The position numbers and the translations under genes are program-made. This document shows, piece after piece, positions 51,077 through 60,206 of a DNA stretch of 64,000 nt. Source of the stretch: Bacillota bacterium. Its GTDB lineage: Bacteria > Bacillota > Clostridia > Lachnospirales > Lachnospiraceae. The notes under the pieces were generated by a model, which ran no database searches, was not told the DNA's origin, and saw nothing but the letters and a program-made list of their open reading frames with translations. The stretch covers positions 1 to 64,000 of the forward strand of contig JAEWCQ010000029.1 in the NCBI GenBank assembly GCA_023390555.1, written 5' to 3'. Position 1 is the first letter of the stretch, and each line of letters begins with the position of its first letter.

Positions 51077-52846
51077 ATGCATAAGACATTACAACATATT
51101 CTGGAAAAAATAAAACAGGGCATGCTGCAGGAAATGTGGCTGCAGACAAAATGGATTTACCAGTATGCAAGAAACTACTGGAAATCCATGATTTTCTATA
51201 CGCTGCTCGGCCTGACAGGAACGGTCGTTTCCCTAAGTTCGAGCCTTGTGTCCAAGGATCTTGTTGATATTATCACGGGCCATCAGACCACACTTGTGGT
51301 GAAGACCTTCTGTTTATTCATCGGTCTTTCAATCGGCAACATTATCGTAAATCAGATTTCCACCTACGCCTCCAACTGGATCAGCATTAAGGTCGATAAT
51401 GAGATCAAAGCAGATGTATTTGAAAAAATGCTGATTACCGACTGGGAATCCATTACGGCCTACCATACCGGTGATCTGCTCACACGATGGACGACTGACG
51501 CTTCCACTATTTCGGGCGGCATCCTGAACTGGATCCCGAATCTGATCATATACACCGTAAAATTCATCAGCACTTTCGCCGTTGTATTCTACTACGATCC
51601 TACTTTTGCCCTGCTGGCCATGCTCGGAATTCCGGTCAGTATCCTCATGTCACGTACGCTCTTAAACCGGATGCAGAGCAACAACCGGCGCAGTGCTGCC
51701 ATGAATGCAAAGATGACGGGCTTTAATCAGGAGGCATTTTCCAATATCCAGACGATCAAGGCATTTGATCTGATCCGCATCTATCACCAGCGGCTCCGGC
51801 AGCTGCAGACAGAATATCTCACCATGAAAATGGATTTTCAGCGTCTTTCCATGATGACTTCCATTATTATGGCACTGGTCGGCATCGCGGTTTCCTACAC
51901 CTGCTACGGCTGGGGAATCTACCGCGTTTGGAGCGGTGCCATCTCCTACGGTACGATGACGATGTTTCTTTCGCTGTCCGGTTCTCTGACCGGGACTTTG
52001 AATGCCCTGATTTCACTGGTACCGACTGCCATCTCCATTACGACTTCCGCCGGACGACTGATGGACATCCTTGTCATGCCGAAAGAAGACTATTCCGACG
52101 CCGATGCGGTTGATGCATTGTATCAGGACTCCCGCAATTCCGGTATCAGTATTGCGTTCCAGGACATCACTTACGGCTACCGTGGCGGCGGGCAGGTATT
52201 TCGTCATGCTTCATTTGAGGCCCATCCGCACGAAATCGTTGCATTGGTCGGTCCCTCCGGTGAGGGAAAAACCACGATGCTTCGCCTGATTCTTGCACTG
52301 CTGCAGCCACAGGAAGGGCACAGCTTTGTCTCGGGAAGTTCGGAAAAAGACTGCAGTATTACGCTTTCGCCTGCCACAAGACGTCTGTTCTCTTATGTTC
52401 CGCAGGGCAATACCATGTTTTCGGGAACCATTGCAGAAAACATGCGCAGTGTCAAACCGGATGCAACGGACGAAGATATCGTAAATACATTAAAGGCAGC
52501 CTGTGCCTGGGACTTTGTGGAGAAACTTCCGGATGGGATTTACAGTCATGTGGGCGAACGCGGCGGCGGATTCTCCGAGGGGCAGTCACAGCGTCTGTCC
52601 ATCGCAAGGGCTTTGCTGCGTAAATCCCCTGTATTACTGCTGGATGAGGCAACCTCCGCTCTGGATATCGCCACAGAACGAAAGGTGCTGAAAAATATCA
52701 TGCTGGATGAATACCCGCGGACCTGCATCGTCACCACACACCGCCCTACGGTTCTTACGATGTGCAGTAAAGTCTATGCGATACGCAGTCAGCGGTGTGA
52801 TTTACTGACTCCGGAAGAAATCCATGAGATGGAGATCAATTTCTGA
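51077..52846 (+). CDS. ABC transporter, fused permease and ATPase
   Basis: A 589-residue exporter with six TM helices (about 30-320) and an NBD with Walker A LVGPSGEGKTTMLRL, signature GGGFSEGQSQRLSIARAL (FSEGQ instead of LSGGQ) and Walker B VLLLDEATSALD. The NBD ends without an extra domain. No N-terminal C39 peptidase domain is present, so leader removal would fall to the S24-type peptidase. It follows the PqqD-kinase gene by 12 bp. Export of a modified peptide or glycan intermediate is inferred. Confidence 0.92.
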   Translation: MHKTLQHILEKIKQGMLQEMWLQTKWIYQYARNYWKSMIFYTLLGLTGTVVSLSSSLVSKDLVDIITGHQTTLVVKTFCLFIGLSIGNIIVNQISTYASNWISIKVDNEIKADVFEKMLITDWESITAYHTGDLLTRWTTDASTISGGILNWIPNLIIYTVKFISTFAVVFYYDPTFALLAMLGIPVSILMSRTLLNRMQSNNRRSAAMNAKMTGFNQEAFSNIQTIKAFDLIRIYHQRLRQLQTEYLTMKMDFQRLSMMTSIIMALVGIAVSYTCYGWGIYRVWSGAISYGTMTMFLSLSGSLTGTLNALISLVPTAISITTSAGRLMDILVMPKEDYSDADAVDALYQDSRNSGISIAFQDITYGYRGGGQVFRHASFEAHPHEIVALVGPSGEGKTTMLRLILALLQPQEGHSFVSGSSEKDCSITLSPATRRLFSYVPQGNTMFSGTIAENMRSVKPDATDEDIVNTLKAACAWDFVEKLPDGIYSHVGERGGGFSEGQSQRLSIARALLRKSPVLLLDEATSALDIATERKVLKNIMLDEYPRTCIVTTHRPTVLTMCSKVYAIRSQRCDLLTPEEIHEMEINF

Positions 52847-52867
52847 GAAAGGGTCATTCCTATCAAG

Positions 52868-54067
52868 TCAAAAGAGTTTCATATGTTTGATGAGACGGCT
52901 GCGTTTCCCTGCTTTCCTTAAAATCTCCGCACTTGAGATATTTCGGATCGTATGATTGTTGTACAAAAACCTGCACAGCGTCGCCAGCCACAAAAAAGGC
53001 CAGGTGATCCCTGCTTTTGCGGCTCTTGGATAATTGAGCCGCATCTGATGATGAAACTCCCGCATATAAGCAAGCATACCGGTATCCCGCATTGCAACCA
53101 TGCGATTCCCTTTTGATTTTCCGAACTCCTCTGCCTCAAAGATTTCTTCGATAAATTCTTCGATCACATCATTCCTCACTTCTTTGTCCAAAAGAAATGC
53201 CACTCTGTTTCGTTCCAGACCAAGATACTTCACACAGGCAGCAGTCAGTATGCGGATAAACCCAATCGTACCGCTCTCTGCGGCCATCGTCCGAAACTGC
53301 TCTTTTTCTTTCTGGGCAACATCCCGATTCCAGAACACGACCCAGTCACAGAGATTTTTCAGACCGAATCCAGCCCGCAGAAAGTGCTGCAGCATATGAA
53401 GAATCAGATAGAATGCATGGTATGCATCCGTTGGTTCTAAGAAATCAATTCCCCAGCAGCGGTTGATGCGCACGTTTTTCTCATAGTCTGGCAAAAGCTG
53501 TGACAGATATCCGTTGACCTTCTGGCTTTCAAATGGCTCCGCCAGCATCCCGTGCAGTTCCACGGATATTTTCTCATCATTCTCCAGTTCTATATGATGA
53601 AGCGTCTTCTGCTCTTCTTTGATCCGGAATCCGTTCTCCTGCAGAATGCGACAGGCCTTTGCATGCTTTCCGGCATCCGGTACAAGTAGATCCACGTCTC
53701 CGGATTTCCGCAGTTCCGGAACCGGATACAGAGAAGCCGTGGACACGCCCTTGAGTGCAATGACCGCAATCTCATGTTCCGCTAAAAGTTTTGTGATATA
53801 TTTATTCAGAAACAACAGCCGGTAGCTTGTCCGTACGGTCTGGCGACTGATCTGCTCGGTCTTTTTCCAAAGTGTACCTTCTAACGCTCTGCATTCCTTC
53901 AGAGGCTCGTATAACAGAGACAGCACCGCATGCTTCTCTGCCATTGCAATCAGTTTCTGCCACTGCGCCTCGGACAGCTCCGATTCCTCCGGAACACGAT
54001 CTTTTTTAGTTTCTTTCTGAAGAGCTCTTTCGAGTAATTCCAGAAGCACTTTTTTTTCTTTCTGCAT
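52868..54067 (-). CDS. Nucleotidyltransferase-fold protein (NTP_transf_5 type)
   Basis: A 399-residue protein. The segment IAVIALKGVSTASLYPVPEL followed by RKSGDVDLLVPD has the GS/GD-x-D-x-D nucleotidyltransferase signature, and HHIELENDEKISVELHG contributes the third acidic residue. The C-terminal region is helical. Proteins of this type appear in lasso-peptide and polysaccharide clusters with unproven activity. The ATG at 54065-54067 is 4 bases after the flippase stop; a longer reading starts at a TTG without ribosome site. Cotranscribed with the flippase and Stealth genes. Confidence 0.82.
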   Translation of the reverse strand: MQKEKKVLLELLERALQKETKKDRVPEESELSEAQWQKLIAMAEKHAVLSLLYEPLKECRALEGTLWKKTEQISRQTVRTSYRLLFLNKYITKLLAEHEIAVIALKGVSTASLYPVPELRKSGDVDLLVPDAGKHAKACRILQENGFRIKEEQKTLHHIELENDEKISVELHGMLAEPFESQKVNGYLSQLLPDYEKNVRINRCWGIDFLEPTDAYHAFYLILHMLQHFLRAGFGLKNLCDWVVFWNRDVAQKEKEQFRTMAAESGTIGFIRILTAACVKYLGLERNRVAFLLDKEVRNDVIEEFIEEIFEAEEFGKSKGNRMVAMRDTGMLAYMREFHHQMRLNYPRAAKAGITWPFLWLATLCRFLYNNHTIRNISSAEILRKAGKRSRLIKHMKLF

Positions 54068-54071
54068 TCTC

Positions 54072-55607
54072 TTACCTACCTCTTCTTTTTTCAATCAGCT
54101 GTCCCAGTTTTTCGACGAGGAAACGGAACTCGGCCGTTCGGAAATAAAACAGGAAAAACAGTATATTCGGCACAAGCAGACAAACCGGAATCCGCTCTGC
54201 CAGTGACAGCCAGACATTGCCGCTGCTTCTGCGGCACAAAAGATCGGTCAAATACCACGCACCGCCTGTCGTAGCCGTATAAACCAGATATTTTATAAAA
54301 TAAGACCGGCTGGATATTTTCAACCGGTATTTATACAGGACATACGGTTCCACCCAAAACGACGTTGCCAGTGTACTGAGAAACGTTCCGATAAATACAC
54401 CGAGCGTACCAAACTCTCTCACCAGAATAAGCGAAAGGATCAGATTCAGCAATGCCCCGATGACCGACTTATACCGGTCATACCAGAACAATCCCAGCGA
54501 ATCCCGGAACACAAGCGTCGCATTTCGCATTCCATTGAGGAAAAAATTGATACACAGTATCAGGACGATATCCCCGGAAAACAGATATCCAGCGCCGAAA
54601 CTCAGCTCCACAAACGGATTCAGCAGCTCATAGAGGCAGATTGCAGAAAATCCGTACATCCATTGCCCCATAAAAAAAGATGCCTCAAATACTTTCCGCA
54701 CCCGGTTTTTGTCTTCTGTCACGCCCAGATTGCCGACACTGGCTGTAATCCCCTGAAAAATCTGCGTTAGCAGCTGCCTTACCGACCCGATTACAAGATA
54801 ATAGTTGGAGTAGCTCCCGACACTGGAGAGCCCTACAAACGAGGATAAGATCAGATTATCGGTATTATTGATAATCACGTCCCCGGCCCTGTGCATAAAC
54901 ATCGCACGGATATTTCGGAATATGGAACTCCTTTCCTCCTGCGGCAGCTGTTCAACGTTTCGGTCCCTCAGATAGGGATACAGCCGGTCTGCTCTTTTGG
55001 ACAACACAATGTTGCAAAGGACGGTCGTCAGAATACTGATCACCAGGAACAGGATAAAATTCCGGGTCAGAATCAATACCGCTATCTGCAGAATATCCTG
55101 CAACACCCAAGACATTGTCTGGTAAAAGGTTCCGATATAAAGCAGCTGATTTGCATCCATCAGTGTTTTCTTATAAATCAGCAGATAGGAACAGACCGTG
55201 TTGGCCAGATAGAGCAGATAGATGAAACTCAGGTGATCCACGGCCTGATCATCTTTGATCAGGTAGCCCAGAAACGGAATCAGCAATACACCCGCTGCTG
55301 CGACCGTAACAGCAACGATCCGATACAGCCGCCGATAGAGCCTCATCAGTGACTTCTGTTTTTCAATGTCACCTGCCGCAATTGGTCTGTAGAGTGCGAA
55401 AGTGATTGCCGTACCCATTCCCATTTCGGACAGCGAAAGTACGTTGATGATGTCCAGAAAAAGACCGTTTACACCTACATAGCTTTCGCTTAATGTATGT
55501 GTAAACACAACACGCAGCACATATCCCATAAAAATGGCAGTGATCCTGGATATCAGTGCAACTGTCGTATTCTGTGCAGAATGTTCTGTCCTGCTCTTTG
55601 CAACCAT
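54072..55607 (-). CDS. Polysaccharide flippase (Wzx-like membrane protein)
   Basis: A 511-residue integral membrane protein with about 12-14 TM helices. The N-terminus SAQNTTVALISRITAIFMGY, followed by RVVFTHTLSESYVGVNGLF, is typical of the polysaccharide-synthase/MATE-like (PST) flippases. It would translocate lipid-linked saccharide units for envelope glycan assembly. Start at ATG 55605-55607 with GAGGAG. It lies between the Stealth gene (17 bp upstream) and the nucleotidyltransferase-like gene. Confidence 0.88.
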   Translation of the reverse strand: MVAKSRTEHSAQNTTVALISRITAIFMGYVLRVVFTHTLSESYVGVNGLFLDIINVLSLSEMGMGTAITFALYRPIAAGDIEKQKSLMRLYRRLYRIVAVTVAAAGVLLIPFLGYLIKDDQAVDHLSFIYLLYLANTVCSYLLIYKKTLMDANQLLYIGTFYQTMSWVLQDILQIAVLILTRNFILFLVISILTTVLCNIVLSKRADRLYPYLRDRNVEQLPQEERSSIFRNIRAMFMHRAGDVIINNTDNLILSSFVGLSSVGSYSNYYLVIGSVRQLLTQIFQGITASVGNLGVTEDKNRVRKVFEASFFMGQWMYGFSAICLYELLNPFVELSFGAGYLFSGDIVLILCINFFLNGMRNATLVFRDSLGLFWYDRYKSVIGALLNLILSLILVREFGTLGVFIGTFLSTLATSFWVEPYVLYKYRLKISSRSYFIKYLVYTATTGGAWYLTDLLCRRSSGNVWLSLAERIPVCLLVPNILFFLFYFRTAEFRFLVEKLGQLIEKRRGR

Positions 55608-55624
55608 TCGCAAGCTCCTCCATG

Positions 55625-56635
55625 TTATCGTTCAAATGATGATTTTTGAGGCAGAATCTGCTGTAATGCCCCGTTTATTTCATGTTTTGCCTTTGCAAAA
55701 TCAATCGGTTCTTCGGTATCGTTGATACAGACGATCTTTTTTGCCTGCCGGCTGATCAGCCTGACCAGACGATCATTTCTGTTTTGTATATTAAAATATG
55801 CAAAATCTCCGGTGATGTTTTTGGCGTAGAATTCCCCGCTTAATTTCTGCCATTCCCGCAGCAGATACGGACTGACATCCTCCTGACTGCGGAAGCGGTG
55901 ACTGCAGGTGGCCTGCAGCAGTTCTTTTTCTTTTTCCCAGAGACAGCCAAAGGTCTTTTTACAAAAAGGTGCCGGTCCATGAACCGTATAAAATCCGGTA
56001 TAGAGTGGAAATGCCAGTTCCAGAAGATTATAGAAAAAATAAAGCGGCGGATATCCGACCTTAAAATAGTTCCCCGGTTGTTGTCTGACGTTTTCTCTCT
56101 TCTCAAAGTATTTTGCCAATACCAGCGTATTATTCAAAAAGATGTGGGACATGACCGGATTGCGCGGATTCGCCACAACCGGCTGAAATGCAAGCATATC
56201 ACATGGTCTGCCGTTTCGAAAAAAATCCTCCTGCCGCAGTCTGTCCAGAATAAAGATATCATCATTGAAGTATACAAACTGCTCTGCCAATCCTTCGATT
56301 CGATGCAGATTCAGCTCAATCGTATGAGAATTGAATGTCGGCAGAAACTGTTCCGGTATATAATCCGCATGGTTCACCACGTGCAGTTTCGGATGCTCTG
56401 TGTTCATCCATTCCGGCAGATGTCCCCAGGTAACAAAATGAATCTTTCTGACCCAGGGAACAAACTGCTCCACGCCGCGAAACCAGTATTTCAGGTTGTC
56501 CCAGTCCCGAAACCGGACTTCATCCGCGTCCTCCGCACCGGACGGAAGATATCCTTCTTTTTCTTTCCGCCATCGTTCATCCATGCCGTCCACCCACGGA
56601 ATCACAAAGTCTATTTCCTCCCGAATATCAGGCAT
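55625..56635 (-). CDS. Stealth family hexose-1-phosphate transferase
   Basis: A 336-residue protein with the four Stealth conserved regions: CR1 EIDFVIPWVDGMDERW (residues 6-21), CR2 TFNSHTIELNLHRIEGLAEQ then FVYFNDDIF, CR3 around VRQQPGNYFKVG, and CR4 QEDVSPYLLREWQ. Stealth proteins transfer sugar-1-phosphate to capsular or wall polymers. It is the first gene of a minus-strand run transcribed from the second symmetric promoter, divergent from a DUF4832-type gene. Confidence 0.9.
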   Translation of the reverse strand: MPDIREEIDFVIPWVDGMDERWRKEKEGYLPSGAEDADEVRFRDWDNLKYWFRGVEQFVPWVRKIHFVTWGHLPEWMNTEHPKLHVVNHADYIPEQFLPTFNSHTIELNLHRIEGLAEQFVYFNDDIFILDRLRQEDFFRNGRPCDMLAFQPVVANPRNPVMSHIFLNNTLVLAKYFEKRENVRQQPGNYFKVGYPPLYFFYNLLELAFPLYTGFYTVHGPAPFCKKTFGCLWEKEKELLQATCSHRFRSQEDVSPYLLREWQKLSGEFYAKNITGDFAYFNIQNRNDRLVRLISRQAKKIVCINDTEEPIDFAKAKHEINGALQQILPQKSSFER

Positions 56636-56681
56636 ATAAAAACCTCCTGCAACTTATATTCCTCTTTTCATATATTTTATT

Positions 56682-56714
56682 ATCATAGCATTTTCCCTTT
56701 CAAAATGCTATAAT
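56682..56714. promoter_or_regulatory. Symmetric divergent promoter (extended -10 palindrome), copy 2
   Basis: Inverted repeat ATAGCATTTT (56685-56694) / AAAATGCTAT (56702-56711). Right arm leads into TGCTATAAT (plus strand, TATAAT 56709-56714) and left arm on the minus strand into TGCTATGAT (56682-56687). Near-identical in design to the element at 49830-49862. Confidence 0.72.
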
Positions 56715-56736
56715 TTCCATAGATTTGGAGGAAACC

Positions 56737-58161
56737 ATGAAAAAAGCCATGTTCAAAAGAGTCCTTCCCCTCGTGTTTGTACTTCTCGCGGGAAGCAGTC
56801 TCTATCTCGCCTATGACCGTTATTACCGGCTGACCTATCAGCCGCTGACTTATACAGAAACCGCTGCACAGCTCTCTAATCCCTATCAGGGCTGGTACCG
56901 CATCTACGGCTATACGCTTTCGGATACGGGAACCATCAATTCCAGTTCCATCGTTACATCTTATCAGAAGGACCCGGACACCAGACTTGCCCTGCTGGAA
57001 ATCAATCTGCGCAATTATCCTTTGGGAGCAATCAGTTCCGCAGGTCTCGCCCAGCTTCAAACGATTTTTTCCTCCTGGCAGGACAGCGGAAAACAACTGA
57101 TCGTACGCTTCCTGTATGACTGGGATGGAAAAGCGAAACAGACAGAGCCATCCGATCTTAGCATCATCACCGGGCACATGTCTCAGGTTGGTGAAATCGT
57201 AAATCAATACAAGGACTGCATCTATCTGCTGCAGGGGATCTTTGTCGGAAACTGCGGAGAAATGAACAGTTCTAATTATATGTCAGTGGATTCCATGTGT
57301 ACGCTGCTCAGGCAGCTTGCTTCGGTAACCGACAGTTCCATCTTTCTATCGGTCCGCACACCGGCCCATTGGCGTACAATTACGGAATCCTACACTCCGC
57401 TGTCTGCGGATGATGCATTTACGGGTACGACAGCCTCCCGTCTTGGCCTGTTCAATGACGGCATGCTCGGTTCCGGAAACGATCTTGGGACTTACGGAGA
57501 TACCTCCTTATCCGAAGCGGATTCCTATTCCGACAAGGGTACCCGGGAAGAAGAACTTCAGTTTCAGGATCAACTCTGCAGCTACGTTCCAAACGGCGGT
57601 GAAGTCGTGATCGACAACAGTTATAACGACCTTGAGAACGCCATCTCCGACCTGTCCCGCATGCATGTCTCCTATCTGGATTACGATTATGACACTTCCG
57701 TTTTGAATAAATGGAAGTCAGCCACTTACACGGGGGACGATGTTTTTGACGGCTCCAGCGGCTATGACTACATCGGCAGCCATCTGGGTTACCGCTATGT
57801 GCTGCGGTCTTCAGCCTGTACGTTTGACACCTGGGAAGATGATACGGCCAGCCTGACACTCGAAATTGAAAATACCGGATTCAGCAGCAGTTACCGTTCG
57901 TTTTCCGTTTCTGTCCTTACGGTCAATACAGAGAGTCAGGAGACATTCGAGACCGCGATCGATACCGACTCCCGGTACTGGGCAAGCCAGAGCAGCGTCA
58001 GTCTCTCTCTCCCGCTCGATGTCCGCAGTTATGCTACCGGCAGCTATGCTGTTTATTTTAAAATTACCGATCCCTCCAGCGGAGAGCAGATCGCGCTTGC
58101 AAACAGCCTGGATCAGTCCGATTACGGATACCGGATTGCATCACTGGAGCTTGCAAAATGA
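56737..58161 (+). CDS. DUF4832/DUF4874-type membrane-anchored protein
   Basis: A 474-residue protein with an N-terminal signal anchor (about residues 8-24) and an extracytoplasmic glycoside-hydrolase-like barrel. Conserved blocks include SNPYQGWYRIYGY, IVRFLYDWDGK, LLQGIFVGNCGEMNSSNYM and LFNDGMLGSGNDLGTYG, as in DUF4874/DUF4832 proteins of exopolysaccharide loci. Its closest relative here is the protein at 58141-59433. The 3' ends of the two genes overlap by 21 bp tail to tail. Carbohydrate binding or cleavage is inferred; no catalytic pair is certain. RBS GGAGG. Confidence 0.8.
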   Translation: MKKAMFKRVLPLVFVLLAGSSLYLAYDRYYRLTYQPLTYTETAAQLSNPYQGWYRIYGYTLSDTGTINSSSIVTSYQKDPDTRLALLEINLRNYPLGAISSAGLAQLQTIFSSWQDSGKQLIVRFLYDWDGKAKQTEPSDLSIITGHMSQVGEIVNQYKDCIYLLQGIFVGNCGEMNSSNYMSVDSMCTLLRQLASVTDSSIFLSVRTPAHWRTITESYTPLSADDAFTGTTASRLGLFNDGMLGSGNDLGTYGDTSLSEADSYSDKGTREEELQFQDQLCSYVPNGGEVVIDNSYNDLENAISDLSRMHVSYLDYDYDTSVLNKWKSATYTGDDVFDGSSGYDYIGSHLGYRYVLRSSACTFDTWEDDTASLTLEIENTGFSSSYRSFSVSVLTVNTESQETFETAIDTDSRYWASQSSVSLSLPLDVRSYATGSYAVYFKITDPSSGEQIALANSLDQSDYGYRIASLELAK

Positions 58162-59433
58162 TCCGATGTGCACGCAGGTTTGTGCACCTTCATTTGCAAA
58201 ACGGATGATTTCTCCGTCCTTTTCCCGTCGTAACTGAAGGTACAGCTTATGACAGCCCGCCGATGTAACCTCAACACTCAGCCGGACCACTGCAATCTGT
58301 CCGCTCGTCCAATCGCGCGGGTCAGCAGCAATTCTCTTTGTGGTCTGTTTTCCCTCCGGTGACCGTATCAGCAGACAGAGTTTTGCTTCTTCATACAGAT
58401 TTGAGAATCCGACATTTTCAATTCGGATCTGCAGACCGTTTTTGTCCTGTTTTTCCGGCAGAACGTCTCTTAGGACAAAGCGGTATCCAAGGTGTCTTCC
58501 AATATACGCATAGCCGTTCATACCTGCATAGCCGTCCGTTCCCTGCCAGATGCTCTCTTTCCATTTTTCCAGCACCTGTGTATCATGAATCCGATTGAGA
58601 TAGCTCACCCGGCTCCGTCTCATCTCCAGGACAGCCTGGGACAGTCCGCTCTGATCCGCTGTTCCGACCGCCTCTCCGCCGTAAGGTATGCGGTCGCTTA
58701 GTCTCCTCGTAAATTCCAGTTCTTTTTCCCTGCACCAAGGTTCCTGCCAGAGAACGTCAGCTTCCGACTGCTGTGCATACGTTCCAAGATCTGTATCAGA
58801 ACCAAACATGCCGTCATTGAACAGACCTGTACTTTTGCACCGGGCAGATCCGTCCTCTTTTCCAAACAGAATTCTCCACTGCACCGGTCTGCGTACTGCC
58901 AGATAGCAGCATCCGCCGACAGATTCCCAGAGTGTATCGGAAAGCTGTTTCAGCATTTCACCGGACAGGAATTTCGAACCGTGCATCTCTCCCCAGCTGC
59001 CCACATATACGCCCTGCACCAGCAATATGTGTGCCGCATATTGCTGAATGACTGCACCGGTCTGCTTCATATGCTTTTCCACAAGCGAAAAAAAGGCCGG
59101 TTCCCGCTCCATCCCCTTTCCTTCTCTGTCATATACAAAACGAAGGATCATATCTGTTCCACGTCCGGAAAAGAAGCGGAAAACAGTCTCGATATGTTCC
59201 AGCGCCTGACTGGTCAGCGGTATGTCTCGAAATGTGCCAATATCGATCAAAACCAGCACCAGCTGTTCGTCTCCGGACAGGCACCACCCCAGCATTTCCG
59301 GATCTGGCGGGCTTTCTGCAGCAAAGGAACAGATCTGATACCACCCGCATCCAGGATTGTGTAATTCTTCGGTGCTTTCTCTATATGCTGCCTTCTGAAA
59401 GCTCCACTGTTTCCTATTCTTATGCCACATCAT
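58141..59433 (-). CDS. DUF4832/DUF4874-type protein, paralogue without signal peptide
   Basis: A 430-residue paralogue of the preceding protein. Shared blocks are HNPGCGWYQICSF, MILRFVYDREGKG, LLVQGVYVGSWGEMHGSKFL and TGLFNDGMFGSDTDLGTYAQ. It lacks the N-terminal hydrophobic anchor, so it may be cytoplasmic or depend on another export route. The start overlaps the GT2 stop in an ATGA arrangement, coupling it to the pel-like run. One of the two may be a diverged duplicate with a separate job. Confidence 0.8.
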   Translation of the reverse strand: MMWHKNRKQWSFQKAAYRESTEELHNPGCGWYQICSFAAESPPDPEMLGWCLSGDEQLVLVLIDIGTFRDIPLTSQALEHIETVFRFFSGRGTDMILRFVYDREGKGMEREPAFFSLVEKHMKQTGAVIQQYAAHILLVQGVYVGSWGEMHGSKFLSGEMLKQLSDTLWESVGGCCYLAVRRPVQWRILFGKEDGSARCKSTGLFNDGMFGSDTDLGTYAQQSEADVLWQEPWCREKELEFTRRLSDRIPYGGEAVGTADQSGLSQAVLEMRRSRVSYLNRIHDTQVLEKWKESIWQGTDGYAGMNGYAYIGRHLGYRFVLRDVLPEKQDKNGLQIRIENVGFSNLYEEAKLCLLIRSPEGKQTTKRIAADPRDWTSGQIAVVRLSVEVTSAGCHKLYLQLRREKDGEIIRFANEGAQTCVHIGSFCKLQ

Positions 59434-60206
59434 TCTTCTTCTGCTGCTCCCACATCTATTTTCAGAACCTTAATCCGAACTACGACGCCCAGAATGCTAA
59501 AGAACATCCGGAACATATAGACAATCGGTCTCAGCCCGGAATGCATACTTGTGCCCTCCACTCTTGCATGCATGACCGCCGGTATCTCTTCAATCCGAAA
59601 TCCCAGAAGCAGCATCTGCGTGATCATATTCGCGTCCGGATACCGATCATCAAAATGATTGTATTTGGAATAAAACAGCACCGCCCGTCTGCTCAATCCC
59701 TGAAGCCCAGTTGTCGGATCCATGATCTTTCTTCCGGTCACTAGCCGGATCAGAAAACGAAAAATTGCATATGCGAATTTTTTGGCCGCCGGTGCGGAAA
59801 ACTCCGAACTCCCTTCCAGAAACCTGGAGCCGAGAACGATATCCGGACATTTTCCGGCCGCATCCGCTTCCTTTAGCCTCTGATAAATGACCGGTATATT
59901 ACATACATCATGCTGTCCGTCGGCATCCATCTGAATCACATACCGGTATTTCCGCCGGATTGCATATTTGTAACCAAGCTGAAGGGCACTTCCATAGCCC
60001 AGATTAAATACATGTGTCACAAGTGCATGATGTCTGTCCTTTACGATCCAGTTCGTATCGTCTGCGGATGCATCGTTCATGACAAGCAGATCTGCAATCT
60101 GAGCGATTTCCGGCTGCTCCAGCTTATCCAGTACCTTCCTGATATTTTTTTCCTCGTTATATGCCGGAATAATAATCAACAATTCCTTCTGTTTACTCTT
60201 TTCCAT
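59430..60206 (-). CDS. Glycosyltransferase family 2
   Basis: A 258-residue GT-A enzyme similar to dolichyl-phosphate/undecaprenyl-phosphate sugar synthases: ELLIIIPAYNEEKNIRKVL at the start, YVIQMDADGQHDV with the DxD-type metal site, and MDPTTGLQGLSRRAV. A C-terminal hydrophobic stretch (MFRMFFSILGVVVRIKVL) suggests membrane association. It would load a sugar on a lipid carrier. Its start overlaps the GT4 stop by 14 bp. Confidence 0.93.
   Translation of the reverse strand: MEKSKQKELLIIIPAYNEEKNIRKVLDKLEQPEIAQIADLLVMNDASADDTNWIVKDRHHALVTHVFNLGYGSALQLGYKYAIRRKYRYVIQMDADGQHDVCNIPVIYQRLKEADAAGKCPDIVLGSRFLEGSSEFSAPAAKKFAYAIFRFLIRLVTGRKIMDPTTGLQGLSRRAVLFYSKYNHFDDRYPDANMITQMLLLGFRIEEIPAVMHARVEGTSMHSGLRPIVYMFRMFFSILGVVVRIKVLKIDVGAAEEE

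Noticed and set aside
49341..54067. Complete lasso-peptide cluster
   Set aside because: The peptidase, PqqD/kinase and exporter genes fit, but no asparagine-synthase-like cyclase, no B2-type protease and no precursor ORF with a conserved leader are present in the island.
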